This document shows, in pieces, positions 14,263 to 20,865 of a DNA stretch of 20,865 nt (its first letter is position 1; each line of letters starts with the position of its first letter). The position numbers and the translations under genes were made by a program. The notes under the pieces were generated by a model that worked only from the letters and a program-made list of their open reading frames with translations, was not told where the DNA came from and ran no database searches. Source of the stretch: Coriobacteriaceae bacterium (GTDB taxonomy: Bacteria > Actinomycetota > Coriobacteriia > Anaerosomatales > D1FN1-002). The stretch is taken from assembly GCA_013824215.1 (NCBI GenBank), contig PNNM01000010.1, forward strand, positions 1 to 20,865, in the 5' to 3' direction.

Positions 14263-15071
14263 AACGTCTCCACGATCGAGGCCGCATCCATCGCCGTGAT
14301 CGGCACCGCGAAGCCACGCGCGCGCAGCTCGGACGCCAGCACCCCGGCCGGAGGGAGTTCCAGTCCGCACCGGGCGAGTCGATCCGGGTCCCCGAGCAGA
14401 CCCTCCGGCGTCCCGAGGTAGGCCGTTCCTCCCTCGGCGAGCACGAGCACCCGGTCCGCGGTCGCCGCGTCCGCCACCTGGTGGGTGACGTGCAGGACGC
14501 CGTGCCCTGTGGCTCGCAGCCCGTCGACCGCCGCGAGCACGGCCGCCCGGCCGTCGGGGTCGAGCATCGCCGTCGGCTCGTCGAGCAGGACGTAGGCGGG
14601 CCGCATCGCCAGCGCGCCCGCGATGGCGAGCCGCTGCTTCTGTCCCTCCGAGAGCAGGTGCGGCTCGCGCCGCTCCATCCCCGCGAGCCCGACCGCCGCG
14701 AGCGCCTCGTCCACGCGCCGCCTGATCTCGTCGCGCGGCAGGCCGAGGTTCTCCGGACCGAAGGCGCAGTCCTCCTCCACGGACGTCCCGACGATCTGGT
14801 TGTCGGGGTTCTGCATCACGAGGGCGACCCGGGAACGTACGTCCCACACGCGCTCGCCGTCGCGCGTGTCGACACCATCGACGAGCACGGACCCCTCGTC
14901 GGGTGTGAGCAGGCCGTCGCAGAGACGCACGAGGGTCGATTTGCCCGACCCGTTCGCGCCGAGCACCGCCACGCACTCGCCGGGGGCGAGCGCGAAGTCG
15001 ATCCCCGAGAGGACCACCGGCCCGTCCGCCGGGGACCCGTACGAGAACGAGACGCCGCTGAGCTCGATCAC
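14253..15071 (-). CDS. ecfA1: ECF transporter ATPase EcfA1
   Basis: First ATPase of the ECF module. The protein is 272 residues with Walker A GANGSGKST (38-46), Q-loop MQNPDNQIVG typical of EcfA proteins, signature LSEGQKQRLAIAG, Walker B VLLDEPTAMLD and switch His in THQVAD. The signature has Glu at its third position in place of Gly. GTG 15071 is preceded by AGGAGGAGG. It opens the ecfA1-ecfA2-ecfT run, with stop/start overlaps throughout. It lies about 100 nt after rplQ, with a hairpin in between. Confidence 0.95.
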   Translation of the reverse strand: MIELSGVSFSYGSPADGPVVLSGIDFALAPGECVAVLGANGSGKSTLVRLCDGLLTPDEGSVLVDGVDTRDGERVWDVRSRVALVMQNPDNQIVGTSVEEDCAFGPENLGLPRDEIRRRVDEALAAVGLAGMERREPHLLSEGQKQRLAIAGALAMRPAYVLLDEPTAMLDPDGRAAVLAAVDGLRATGHGVLHVTHQVADAATADRVLVLAEGGTAYLGTPEGLLGDPDRLARCGLELPPAGVLASELRARGFAVPITAMDAASIVETLCR

Positions 15072-15106
15072 GCGACCGCCTCCTCCTGCTCGCTCCGGAA
15101 TGACGC

Positions 15107-15135
15107 GAGGGCCTCACCGTAACAGTGAGACCCTC
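15107..15135 (-). terminator. hairpin between rplQ and ecfA1, possible terminator or attenuator
   Basis: An 11-bp stem with one G-U pair: GAGGGTCTCAC (15135-15125) against GTGAGGCCCTC (15117-15107), with a 7-nt loop, on the minus strand. The sequence after it (GCGTCATTCC) has no real T-run, so full intrinsic termination is doubtful. It could reduce read-through from the ribosomal operon or protect the rplQ 3' end. Confidence 0.5.
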
Positions 15136-15170
15136 GTCGGTGCATCTTCCTCGGCGGACAGAAGGGCTTG

Positions 15171-15524
15171 TCAGTCCACCAGCTCCATGATGACCATGGG
15201 AGCCGCGTCGCCCTTGCGGGGACCCAGCTTCAGGATGCGGGTGTAGCCTCCGTCGCGCTCCGCGTAGCGGGGACCGATCTCCGCGAAGACCTTGTGCACG
15301 AGCGCCTTGTCGCCGAGTTCGGCCATCGCCAGACGGCGCGAGTGCACGTCGCCCTTCTTGGCCCAACCGATGATGCGGTCCACAAGACCGCGGACCTCCT
15401 TGGCCCTGGTCTCGGTGGTCTTCATGCGCTCGTTGGTGAACAGCGCGATCGCCAGCGAACGGAGCATCGCCTTGGTGTGGCTCGCGTCAGTGCCGAGCTT
15501 GCGGCCCTTCTTGAGGTGTCGCAT
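15171..15524 (-). CDS. rplQ: 50S ribosomal protein L17
   Basis: Ribosomal protein bL17 near the exit tunnel. The protein is 117 residues, beginning MRHLKKGRKLGTDASHTKAM, with LFTNERMKTTETRAKEVR, DRIIGWAKKGD and GGYTRILKLGPRKGDAAPM. The ATG at 15524 lies 16 nt after the rpoA stop, the standard rpoA-rplQ order. It is the last gene of the infA-led ribosomal run. Confidence 0.99.
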   Translation of the reverse strand: MRHLKKGRKLGTDASHTKAMLRSLAIALFTNERMKTTETRAKEVRGLVDRIIGWAKKGDVHSRRLAMAELGDKALVHKVFAEIGPRYAERDGGYTRILKLGPRKGDAAPMVIMELVD

Positions 15525-15540
15525 CTGACTTCGCCTCTCG

Positions 15541-16479
15541 TTAGCTCTTGAGCCCCAAGCCCATCTGCTGGAGCTTGTCCTTGACCTCTTCGATGGACTT
15601 GGCGCCGAAGTTCCTGATGTTGAGCAGATCGGACTCGCTGCACTCTGTCAGCTGGCCGATCGTGTTGACGCCCTGCCGCTTGAGGCAGTTGTACGAGCGG
15701 ACCGAGAGGTCCAGCTCCTCGATGGGCGTCTCGAGCAGGGAATCGGCCTCGCTGCCGGCCTCGGCGAAGATGCCGTCCTCGTCCAGCGGTGTGGCGGCCT
15801 GCTCCATGAACAGCACCATGTGCTCGTTGATGATGTTCGCCGAGCGCGCCACCGCGTCTCCAGGGTCGATCGCGCCGTTCGTCTCGACCTCGACGGTGAG
15901 CTTGTCGTAGTCGGTGCGCTGGCCCACACGCGTGTTCTCCACCGTGTAGGTGCAGCGCGCCACCGGCGAGAAGAGCGAGTCGATGGTGATGACGCCGATC
16001 GGGTCCTCCGCGCGCTTGTTGCGGTCCGCCGTGACGTAGCCGCGGCCGATCCCGATGCGGATGCTCATCTCGAGCTTGGCGCCCTTGTTGAGCGTCGCGA
16101 TGACCTGCTCCGGGTTCACGAGCTCGAACTCGGCCGGCACCTTCAGGTCCGCACCGGTGACGGCCTTGGGACCGCTGGCGACGAGCGTGGCCACCGCGTC
16201 GCCCTCGCCGATCCCGGTGTCGCGGAAGACGAGCTCCTTGACGTTGAGAACGACATCGGTGACGTCCTCACGGACGCCGTCGATCGTCGAGAACTCGTGC
16301 TGGATGCCCTCCACGCGGATGGACGTCGCCGCCGCGCCCGTGAGGGAGGACAGCAGCACGCGGCGCATGCAGTTGCCGAGGGTGTAGCCGAAGCCCCGCT
16401 CGAGCGGTTCCACGACGTAACGCGCGGTGCGCGCGTCGATCTCCTCGACCTTGACTGCGGGCCTCATGAACTCCGTCAT
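15541..16479 (-). CDS. rpoA: DNA-directed RNA polymerase subunit alpha
   Basis: Assembly platform of RNA polymerase and target of many activators. The protein is 312 residues. The N-terminal domain shows ARYVVEPLERGFGYTLGNCMRRVLLSSL and GVREDVTDVVLNVKEL. The C-terminal domain (about 240-312) shows LDLSVRSYNCLKRQG, TIGQLTECSESDLLNIRNFG and the helix-hairpin-helix AKSIEEVKDKL that binds UP elements. The ATG at 16479 is preceded by AGGAGG about 10 nt away. The open frame continues upstream, but 16479 gives the family N-terminus. Confidence 0.99.
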   Translation of the reverse strand: MTEFMRPAVKVEEIDARTARYVVEPLERGFGYTLGNCMRRVLLSSLTGAAATSIRVEGIQHEFSTIDGVREDVTDVVLNVKELVFRDTGIGEGDAVATLVASGPKAVTGADLKVPAEFELVNPEQVIATLNKGAKLEMSIRIGIGRGYVTADRNKRAEDPIGVITIDSLFSPVARCTYTVENTRVGQRTDYDKLTVEVETNGAIDPGDAVARSANIINEHMVLFMEQAATPLDEDGIFAEAGSEADSLLETPIEELDLSVRSYNCLKRQGVNTIGQLTECSESDLLNIRNFGAKSIEEVKDKLQQMGLGLKS

Positions 16480-16517
16480 AGGGAAAAAGCCTCCTTGGCT
16501 CCGTGCCGGATGCTTGG

Positions 16518-17144
16518 TTACTTCGAGTAGAGCTCGACGATGAGCTGCTCGCGCAGCGCGGTGTCGATCTGGTTGCGGTGCGGCATGTCGAGCACCTTGC
16601 CCGACAGCTTCTCCACGTCGACCTCGAGCCAACCCGGCACCTCGATCTTGCCCGATGAGATGAGGGCGGCCTTGATACGCGTGAAGTCCTGTGCCTTCTC
16701 CGCCACCGCCACGGTGTCGCCCGGACGCACGCGATACGACGGGATGTCGACGCGGCGACCGTTCACCGAGATGTGACCGTGGCGGACGGACTGACGTGCC
16801 TCGTCGCGGGAGACCGCGAAGCCGAGGCGGTAGACCACGTTGTCGAGCCTGCGCTCGAGGACGCGCAGCAGGTTCTCGCCGGTGATGCCGGACTGCCTGC
16901 TCGCCATCTCGTAATAGTTGCGGAACTGCTTCTCGAGGATGCCGTAGACCCGCTTGGCCTTCTGCTTCTCCCTGAGCTGCACGCGGTACTCGGACTCGCG
17001 CGGGCGCTTCTTACCCGCCATCCCGGGCGGGTAGGGGCGCTTCTCGACTCCGCACTTGTCGGAGTAACAGCGATCGCCCTTCAGGAAAAGCTTGGAGCCT
17101 TCGCGGCGGCAGAGTCTGCAGTCCGCCCCGGTGTAACGTGCCAT
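16518..17144 (-). CDS. rpsD: 30S ribosomal protein S4 (zinc-binding form)
   Basis: Ribosomal protein uS4, a primary 16S rRNA binder. The protein is 208 residues. Cys9, Cys12, Cys26 and Cys31 form an intact zinc site, so this is the C+ form. The S4 RNA-binding domain (about 98-160) shows RRLDNVVYRLGFA and ARQSVRHGHISVNGRRVDIPS. The end is QLIVELYSK. The ATG at 17144 lies 30 nt after rpsK. In many bacteria S4 represses this operon by binding its leader; I see no matching pseudoknot here. Confidence 0.99.
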   Translation of the reverse strand: MARYTGADCRLCRREGSKLFLKGDRCYSDKCGVEKRPYPPGMAGKKRPRESEYRVQLREKQKAKRVYGILEKQFRNYYEMASRQSGITGENLLRVLERRLDNVVYRLGFAVSRDEARQSVRHGHISVNGRRVDIPSYRVRPGDTVAVAEKAQDFTRIKAALISSGKIEVPGWLEVDVEKLSGKVLDMPHRNQIDTALREQLIVELYSK

Positions 17145-17174
17145 CGGTTCACTTACCTCCGTTGAGGATGTCTG

Positions 17175-17576
17175 CTACACGCGACGCCGCTTGCGCGGGC
17201 GGCACCCGTTGTGCGGCGTGGGCGTGCAGTCCTGGATGCTCGCGATCTCCAACCCGGCGGCCTGCAGCGAGCGGATCGCGGTCTCGCGACCCGACCCCGG
17301 CCCCTTCACGAAGACCGAGACCTTGCGGACGCCGTGCTCCTGGGCCGCCTTCGCGCACGCCTCGGCCGCCATCTGGGCGGCGAACGGCGTGGACTTGCGG
17401 GAGCCTTTGAAGCCCACCGTGCCCGCGGAACGCCACGAGATGACGTTGCCGGCCGGGTCGGTGATGGTGATGATCGTGTTGTTGAACGTACTGCGGATGT
17501 GCGCCTGACCCACGGCGATGTTCTTGCGCTCGCTGCGCTTCACGCGGGTCTTGGCGGTCTTCTTCTTGGCGACCAT
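17175..17576 (-). CDS. rpsK: 30S ribosomal protein S11
   Basis: Ribosomal protein uS11 of the platform, near the mRNA exit. The protein is 133 residues with a basic N-terminus (MVAKKKTAKTRVKRSERKN), AHIRSTFNNTIITITD, GNVISWRSAGTVGFKGSRKS, PFAAQMAAE and the end DCTPTPHNGCRPRKRRRV. The ATG at 17576 lies 3 nt after the rpsM stop, so translation is probably coupled. Confidence 0.99.
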   Translation of the reverse strand: MVAKKKTAKTRVKRSERKNIAVGQAHIRSTFNNTIITITDPAGNVISWRSAGTVGFKGSRKSTPFAAQMAAEACAKAAQEHGVRKVSVFVKGPGSGRETAIRSLQAAGLEIASIQDCTPTPHNGCRPRKRRRV

Positions 17577-17579
17577 CGC

Positions 17580-17954
17580 TTACTTGCCCTTCTTCTTCGC
17601 GCCGATCTGGCGGCGCGGCCCCTTGCGGGTGCGCGCGTTGGTGTGCGTGCGCTGACCGCGCACCGGCAGACCGCGGCGGTGACGCAGGCCTCGGTAGCAG
17701 CCGATCTCCATCAGCCGCTTGATGTTCTGGCTGACCTCGCGGCGCAGGTCGCCCTCGATCTTGAGGCTGCGGTCGATGTACTCGCGGAGCCTGACGACCT
17801 CTTCCTCGGTGAGGTTGCGGACCCGCGTGTCGGGGCTGATGCCCGTCTCGCGCAGGATCTGCTGGCTGGTCGTCAGACCGATGCCGTAGATGTAGGTGAG
17901 CCCGATCTCCACGCGCTTCTCGCGCGGGAGGTCGACACCGGCTATACGTGCCAA
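17580..17954 (-). CDS. rpsM: 30S ribosomal protein S13
   Basis: Ribosomal protein uS13 of the 30S head, which contacts P-site tRNA and bridges to the large subunit. The protein is 124 residues: MARIAGVDLPREKRVEIGLT, YIYGIGLTTSQQIL, IGCYRGLRHRRGLPVRGQRT and the basic tail KGPRRQIGAKKKGK. The start is TTG at 17954, preceded by GGGAGGT at a suitable distance; this codon alone gives the family N-terminus. It lies 14 nt after rpmJ. Confidence 0.98.
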   Translation of the reverse strand: MARIAGVDLPREKRVEIGLTYIYGIGLTTSQQILRETGISPDTRVRNLTEEEVVRLREYIDRSLKIEGDLRREVSQNIKRLMEIGCYRGLRHRRGLPVRGQRTHTNARTRKGPRRQIGAKKKGK

Positions 17955-17968
17955 AGCGTGCTACCTCC

Positions 17969-18082
17969 CTAACCCTGGCGCTGCTTATGGCGCGGGTTGT
18001 CGCAGATCACCAAAACGCGCCCGTGGCGCCGGATGATCTTGCACTTCTCGCATATCCGCTTGACCGACGGTCTGACCTTCAT
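17969..18082 (-). CDS. rpmJ: 50S ribosomal protein L36 (zinc-binding form)
   Basis: Ribosomal protein bL36. The protein is 37 residues: MKVRPSVKRICEKCKIIRRH continuing to VICDNPRHKQRQG. The zinc ligands Cys11, Cys14, Cys27 and His32 are all present. The ATG at 18082 is the family start, although the frame is open upstream. It is separated from infA by an unusually long 128-nt spacer and followed closely by rpsM. Confidence 0.98.
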   Translation of the reverse strand: MKVRPSVKRICEKCKIIRRHGRVLVICDNPRHKQRQG

Positions 18083-18210
18083 GGGTCGGGTCCCGTCCTT
18101 TCGTATCACGTGCGTTCTTCTATCTGAACACCCAGCCGCAGGTGCATGCTTTCCGATGCGTCCACCGCTTGACACGCCTCCGGGCGTCCCCACACGCCTC
18201 GCAAGCGACC
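18083..18210 (-). other. 128-nt spacer between infA and rpmJ
   Basis: Longer than any other gap in this ribosomal run. It contains a short hairpin (18198-18194 with 18187-18183, GGCGT/ACGCC) but no T-run and no convincing promoter. An open frame ending at 18120 has CxxC and CxC pairs but no start codon. No gene is supported. Confidence 0.4.
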
Positions 18211-18432
18211 TCACTTGAAGCGGTAGGTGATCCTCCCCCTCGTGAGGTCGTACGGCGACAGCTCCACCACGACCTTGTCGCCCGGCAGGATGCGGATGTA
18301 GTGCATGCGCATCTTGCCCGAGATGTGCGCGAGAACACGGTGTCCGTTCTCCAGCTCGACGCGGAACATCGCGTTGGGCAGGGGCTCGACGACCGTGCCT
18401 TCCATCTCTATGGAATCCTCGCGCTTGGCCAA
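18211..18432 (-). CDS. infA: translation initiation factor IF-1
   Basis: Binds the 30S A site during initiation. The protein is 73 residues, one S1/OB fold: KREDSIEMEGTVVEPLPNAM, FRVELENGHRVLAHISGKMR, MHYIRILPGDKVVVELSPYD and LTRGRITYRFK. The start is TTG at 18432, preceded by GGAGAAGG with about 7 nt spacing. An internal ATG (…IEMEG) would remove the conserved N-terminal strand. It is the first gene after the promoter at 18473-18501. Confidence 0.98.
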   Translation of the reverse strand: MAKREDSIEMEGTVVEPLPNAMFRVELENGHRVLAHISGKMRMHYIRILPGDKVVVELSPYDLTRGRITYRFK

Positions 18433-18472
18433 AGGCCTTCTCCAATCGTGCTGCGTGAAGCCGCAAACGCAG

Positions 18473-18501
18473 AGTATATCGGCCCACGCCCCTTGAGTCC
18501 A
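18473..18501 (-). promoter_or_regulatory. sigma-A promoter of the infA-led ribosomal operon
   Basis: TGGACT (18501-18496, 4 of 6) and TATACT (18478-18473, 5 of 6) with a 17-nt spacer on the minus strand, in the gap between map and infA. The predicted start near 18466 gives a leader of about 34 nt. The AT-rich -10 stands out in GC-rich surroundings. Confidence 0.75.
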
Positions 18502-18512
18502 GCGGAAACACG

Positions 18513-19259
18513 CTATTCGAGGGTGAGTATCTCGGGTCCGTTCTCCATGATGACGACGGTGTGCTCGAAATGCGCCGAAAGCGAGCCGTCCCTGGTCACG
18601 ACGGTCCATCCGTCCGCTAGTGAGACGACGGCCGCGCCGCCGGCATTGATCATCGGCTCGATGGCCAGGACCATGCCGCGTTTCAGAGCAGGCCCTGTCC
18701 CCGCCTGGCCGAAGTTCGGCACGTTCGGCTCCTCGTGCATCTCACGCCCGATGCCGTGCCCGACATACTCGCGGACGACGCTGAACCCCGCGCGCTCGGC
18801 CACCGTCTGCACCGCATGCCCTATGTCGTGCAGACGCATGCCCTCGATGCACTTCGCGATGCCCGCCTCCAGGGATGCACGGGTCACGTCGAGCAGACGC
18901 TTGGCCTCTTCCGAGACCTCGCCGACCGGGAACGTCATAGCGGAGTCGCCGTAGTAGCCGTCGATGATCGCGCCGATGTCGACGGAGAGGATGTCGCCAG
19001 TGTGCAACTTCCGCGCGCCCGGGATGCCGTGCACGACCTCGTTGTTGAGCGACGCGCAGATGGACGCCGGGAATCCGTGGTAGCCCTTGAACGCCGGAGC
19101 AGCCCCCGCCGACCGGATGACGTTCTCGGCGACGCGGTCGAGCTCAGCCGTCGTGACGCCCACCCCCACTGCCTCGCCGACGACGCGAAGGGCCTCGGCC
19201 GTGATGCGGCCGGCTTCGCGCATGATCTCTATCTCGGTGGGAGACTTGCGGACGATCAC
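18513..19259 (-). CDS. map: type I methionine aminopeptidase
   Basis: Removes the initiator methionine from nascent proteins. The protein is 248 residues, the short bacterial type I form without a zinc-finger extension. The metal and active-site residues are all present: His77, Asp94 (LSVDIGA), Asp105 (YYGDSAMTF), His168 (YVGHGIGREMHEEP), Glu201 (VLAIEPMI) and Glu232 (AHFEHTVV). The GTG at 19259 (MIVRKSPTEIEIMREAG) matches the family N-terminus; AAGGGGGC lies about 12 nt upstream. It follows adk by 31 nt, the classical secY-adk-map order. Confidence 0.98.
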   Translation of the reverse strand: MIVRKSPTEIEIMREAGRITAEALRVVGEAVGVGVTTAELDRVAENVIRSAGAAPAFKGYHGFPASICASLNNEVVHGIPGARKLHTGDILSVDIGAIIDGYYGDSAMTFPVGEVSEEAKRLLDVTRASLEAGIAKCIEGMRLHDIGHAVQTVAERAGFSVVREYVGHGIGREMHEEPNVPNFGQAGTGPALKRGMVLAIEPMINAGGAAVVSLADGWTVVTRDGSLSAHFEHTVVIMENGPEILTLE

Positions 19260-19290
19260 GATGCGCGAGCTGCCCCCTTGCGGCCCAAGC

Positions 19291-19935
19291 TCAGACTCCG
19301 AGCGCAGCGCGCACGTCCGCGAAGACGACGTCGACCGGACGGTCGCCGTCTATGGCGTGCAGCAGGGCCTTGTCGCGGTAGTAGTCGATGAGAGGTGCGG
19401 TGGCGCGTTCGTAGACATCGAGCCGGTTCCTCACGGTCGCCTCGGTGTCGTCGTCGCGCTGGTACAGCTCGCCGCCGCATGCGTCGCATGTGCCGGGATC
19501 GGCGGGCGGGTCGGCGATGAGGCTGTGAATCTTCTTGCATGCCTTGCAGGTGCGGCGCGAGGTCAGGCGCTCCACGATGACCCGCGGGTCCACGTCTATG
19601 CTGACCACCGCGTCGATGCGCTCGCCCATCTCGGACAGCGCCCCGTCGAGCGCCTCGGCCTGCGCCTCGGTGCGAGGGAATCCGTCGAGGATGAAACCAC
19701 TCTCGGCGTCCGGCTCGGCGATGCGCGACTCGACCAAACCGATCACCACGGCGTCGGGAACGAGCTCGCCGGCGTCCATGTAGCGCTTGGCTTCGAGGCC
19801 GAGCAGCGTGCCATCGGCGACCGCCTTGCGCAGGATGTCACCGGTGGAGACGTGGGCCAGACCGTAGGCCGCGATGATCTTCTCGGCCTGGGTGCCCTTG
19901 CCCGCACCCGGCGCCCCGAGCAGGATGACGTTCAT
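19291..19935 (-). CDS. adk: adenylate kinase (zinc-binding long form)
   Basis: Interconverts AMP + ATP and 2 ADP. The protein is 214 residues, the long-LID form. The P-loop GAPGAGKGT is at 7-15; the AMP-binding region includes STGDILRKAV and GFILDGFPRT with Arg88. The LID carries Cys130, Cys133, Cys150 and Cys153, a complete structural zinc site. The ATG at 19935 follows GAAGGGGGA. It lies 34 nt after secY. Confidence 0.99.
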   Translation of the reverse strand: MNVILLGAPGAGKGTQAEKIIAAYGLAHVSTGDILRKAVADGTLLGLEAKRYMDAGELVPDAVVIGLVESRIAEPDAESGFILDGFPRTEAQAEALDGALSEMGERIDAVVSIDVDPRVIVERLTSRRTCKACKKIHSLIADPPADPGTCDACGGELYQRDDDTEATVRNRLDVYERATAPLIDYYRDKALLHAIDGDRPVDVVFADVRAALGV

Positions 19936-19969
19936 CGGTCCCCCTTCTCGCGCAAGACGCGACCGACGA

Positions 19970-20865
19970 CTACTTGAAGAACCCGTCGTAGTGCCGCATC
20001 TTCAGCTGGCTCTCGAGCTGGGTCATCGTCTCGAGCGCAACACCGACCATGATGAGGATCGACGTGCCCCCGAAGTTCGCCAAGAGCTGCGCGTTGGTGA
20101 GCCGGAACAGTGCGGTCGGGAGGATCGCGATGATCGCGAGGAACACGGCTCCGGGCAGGGTGATCCGGTTGATCACGTTCTCGATGTAGTTGACCGTCGC
20201 CTTGCCGGGACGCACCCCGGGGATGAACCCGCCGTTCTTGCGCAGGTTGTCGGCAAGATCGATCGGGTTGAACACGAGCGCGGTGTAGAAGTACGTGAAG
20301 AACACGATCAGCAGGGCGTACGCCGGGTAGTAGAACCACCCGCCCGTGATGAAGTTGCCCGCCTGCTGGAGCGACGGCACGCCGGTCAGGTAGAACAGCT
20401 GGGCCGGCAGGAACAGCACCGAGCTGGCGAAGATGATCGGGATGACGTTCGCGCCGTTGATCTTCAGCGGGATGTAGGTGCCCGCGCCGCCGTAGACCTT
20501 GCGGCCGACGACGCGCTTGGCGTATTGCACCGGGATCCGGCGCTGCGCGCGCTCCATCAGCACGATCGCGGCGATCACCACGAGGAAGATGAAGATCATC
20601 GCCCCAGCCATGCCCACCTGCCCGAACTGGACCGTGGAGGCGACCGCCTCGGGGAAGCGGGCGATGATGCTCGCGAAGATCAGCAGGGACATGCCGTTGC
20701 CGATGCCGCGCTGGGTGATGAGCTCGCCGAGCCACATGATGAGCGCCGTGCCCGAGATGAGCGAGACCATGATGATCGCCGCCTGCACGAAGTTGAACGT
20801 GACGCCCAACTGCTGGCGGAAGATCGATAGCAGGCCGATGGCCTGCAGGAAGCCGATGCCGAGCG
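19970..20865 (-). CDS. secY: protein translocase subunit SecY (N-terminal part outside window)
   Basis: Central channel of the SecYEG translocon in the cytoplasmic membrane. 297 C-terminal residues are visible out of the usual 420-440. The frame is already open at base 20865 with LGIGFLQAIGL. Membrane segments, the cytoplasmic loop ERAQRRIPVQYAKRVVG, LKINGANVIPIIFASSVLF and PIDLADNLRKNGGFIPGVRPG are diagnostic, and the end is KMRHYDGFFK. The start codon lies beyond the window, so no start call is possible. adk and map follow, as in the spc operon of many bacteria. Confidence 0.98.
   Translation of the reverse strand, partial: LGIGFLQAIGLLSIFRQQLGVTFNFVQAAIIMVSLISGTALIMWLGELITQRGIGNGMSLLIFASIIARFPEAVASTVQFGQVGMAGAMIFIFLVVIAAIVLMERAQRRIPVQYAKRVVGRKVYGGAGTYIPLKINGANVIPIIFASSVLFLPAQLFYLTGVPSLQQAGNFITGGWFYYPAYALLIVFFTYFYTALVFNPIDLADNLRKNGGFIPGVRPGKATVNYIENVINRITLPGAVFLAIIAILPTALFRLTNAQLLANFGGTSILIMVGVALETMTQLESQLKMRHYDGFFK

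Noticed and set aside
18120..18215. Cys-rich open frame (CxxC then CxC) in the infA-rpmJ spacer, considered as a small zinc-binding protein
   Set aside because: No ATG, GTG or TTG in frame near the infA stop and no ribosome site. The frame enters only by overlapping infA.

Overview
The window is a GC-rich bacterial chromosome segment in which every supportable gene lies on the minus strand. It therefore reads from right to left: secY near 20865 is the most upstream gene and the V-type ATPase genes near 1 are the most downstream. The ribosomal gene order is chromosomal core. High GC, a V/A-type ATPase, zinc-type S4 and L36 proteins, and an ECF transporter energy module behind rplQ suggest a deep, probably anaerobic Actinomycetota lineage such as Coriobacteriia or a relative. 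That placement is inference, because no 16S rRNA is present. No insertion sequence, CRISPR array, tRNA or rRNA was seen.

Region by region, in transcription order: (1) 20865-18513 holds secY (5' end cut by the window), adk and map. (2) 18501-15171 holds a good promoter followed by infA, rpmJ, rpsM, rpsK, rpsD, rpoA and rplQ. (3) 15135-11434 holds an inter-operon hairpin, ecfA1-ecfA2-ecfT (shared energising module of vitamin or metal ECF importers), a DUF1003 membrane protein and truA, followed by a YdeI-like gene broken by a 1-nt frameshift (11429-10813). (4) 10765-9775 holds a strong promoter, a 5'-end hairpin, rplM, rpsI and an intrinsic terminator. (5) 9772-8367 holds a promoter and glmM. 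(6) 8366-7974 is a 393-bp non-coding leader containing an extended -10 promoter and a glmS ribozyme (GlcN6P-activated self-cleaving RNA). (7) 7973-2480 is a tight run of glmS, acpS, nnrDE, a CBS-pair protein and alr. (8) 2339-1 holds V-ATPase subunit H/G-like and subunit I, the latter running off the window.

The most notable element is the glmS ribozyme at about 8075-8231. All core blocks are readable: the cleavage-site A|GCGCC, the P1 stem, GACGAGG, AUCGA and UUCGGCGG, the P2 stem, and a P3/P4 domain with a GCGA tetraloop. It sits in an apparent actinobacterial genome, whereas the class is best known from Firmicutes. It heads a gene cluster joining amino-sugar synthesis (glmS) with holo-ACP synthase, NAD(P)HX repair and alanine racemase. 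Intracellular GlcN6P could therefore control a wider cell-envelope operon than glmS alone. glmM, the next enzyme toward UDP-GlcNAc, lies immediately upstream.
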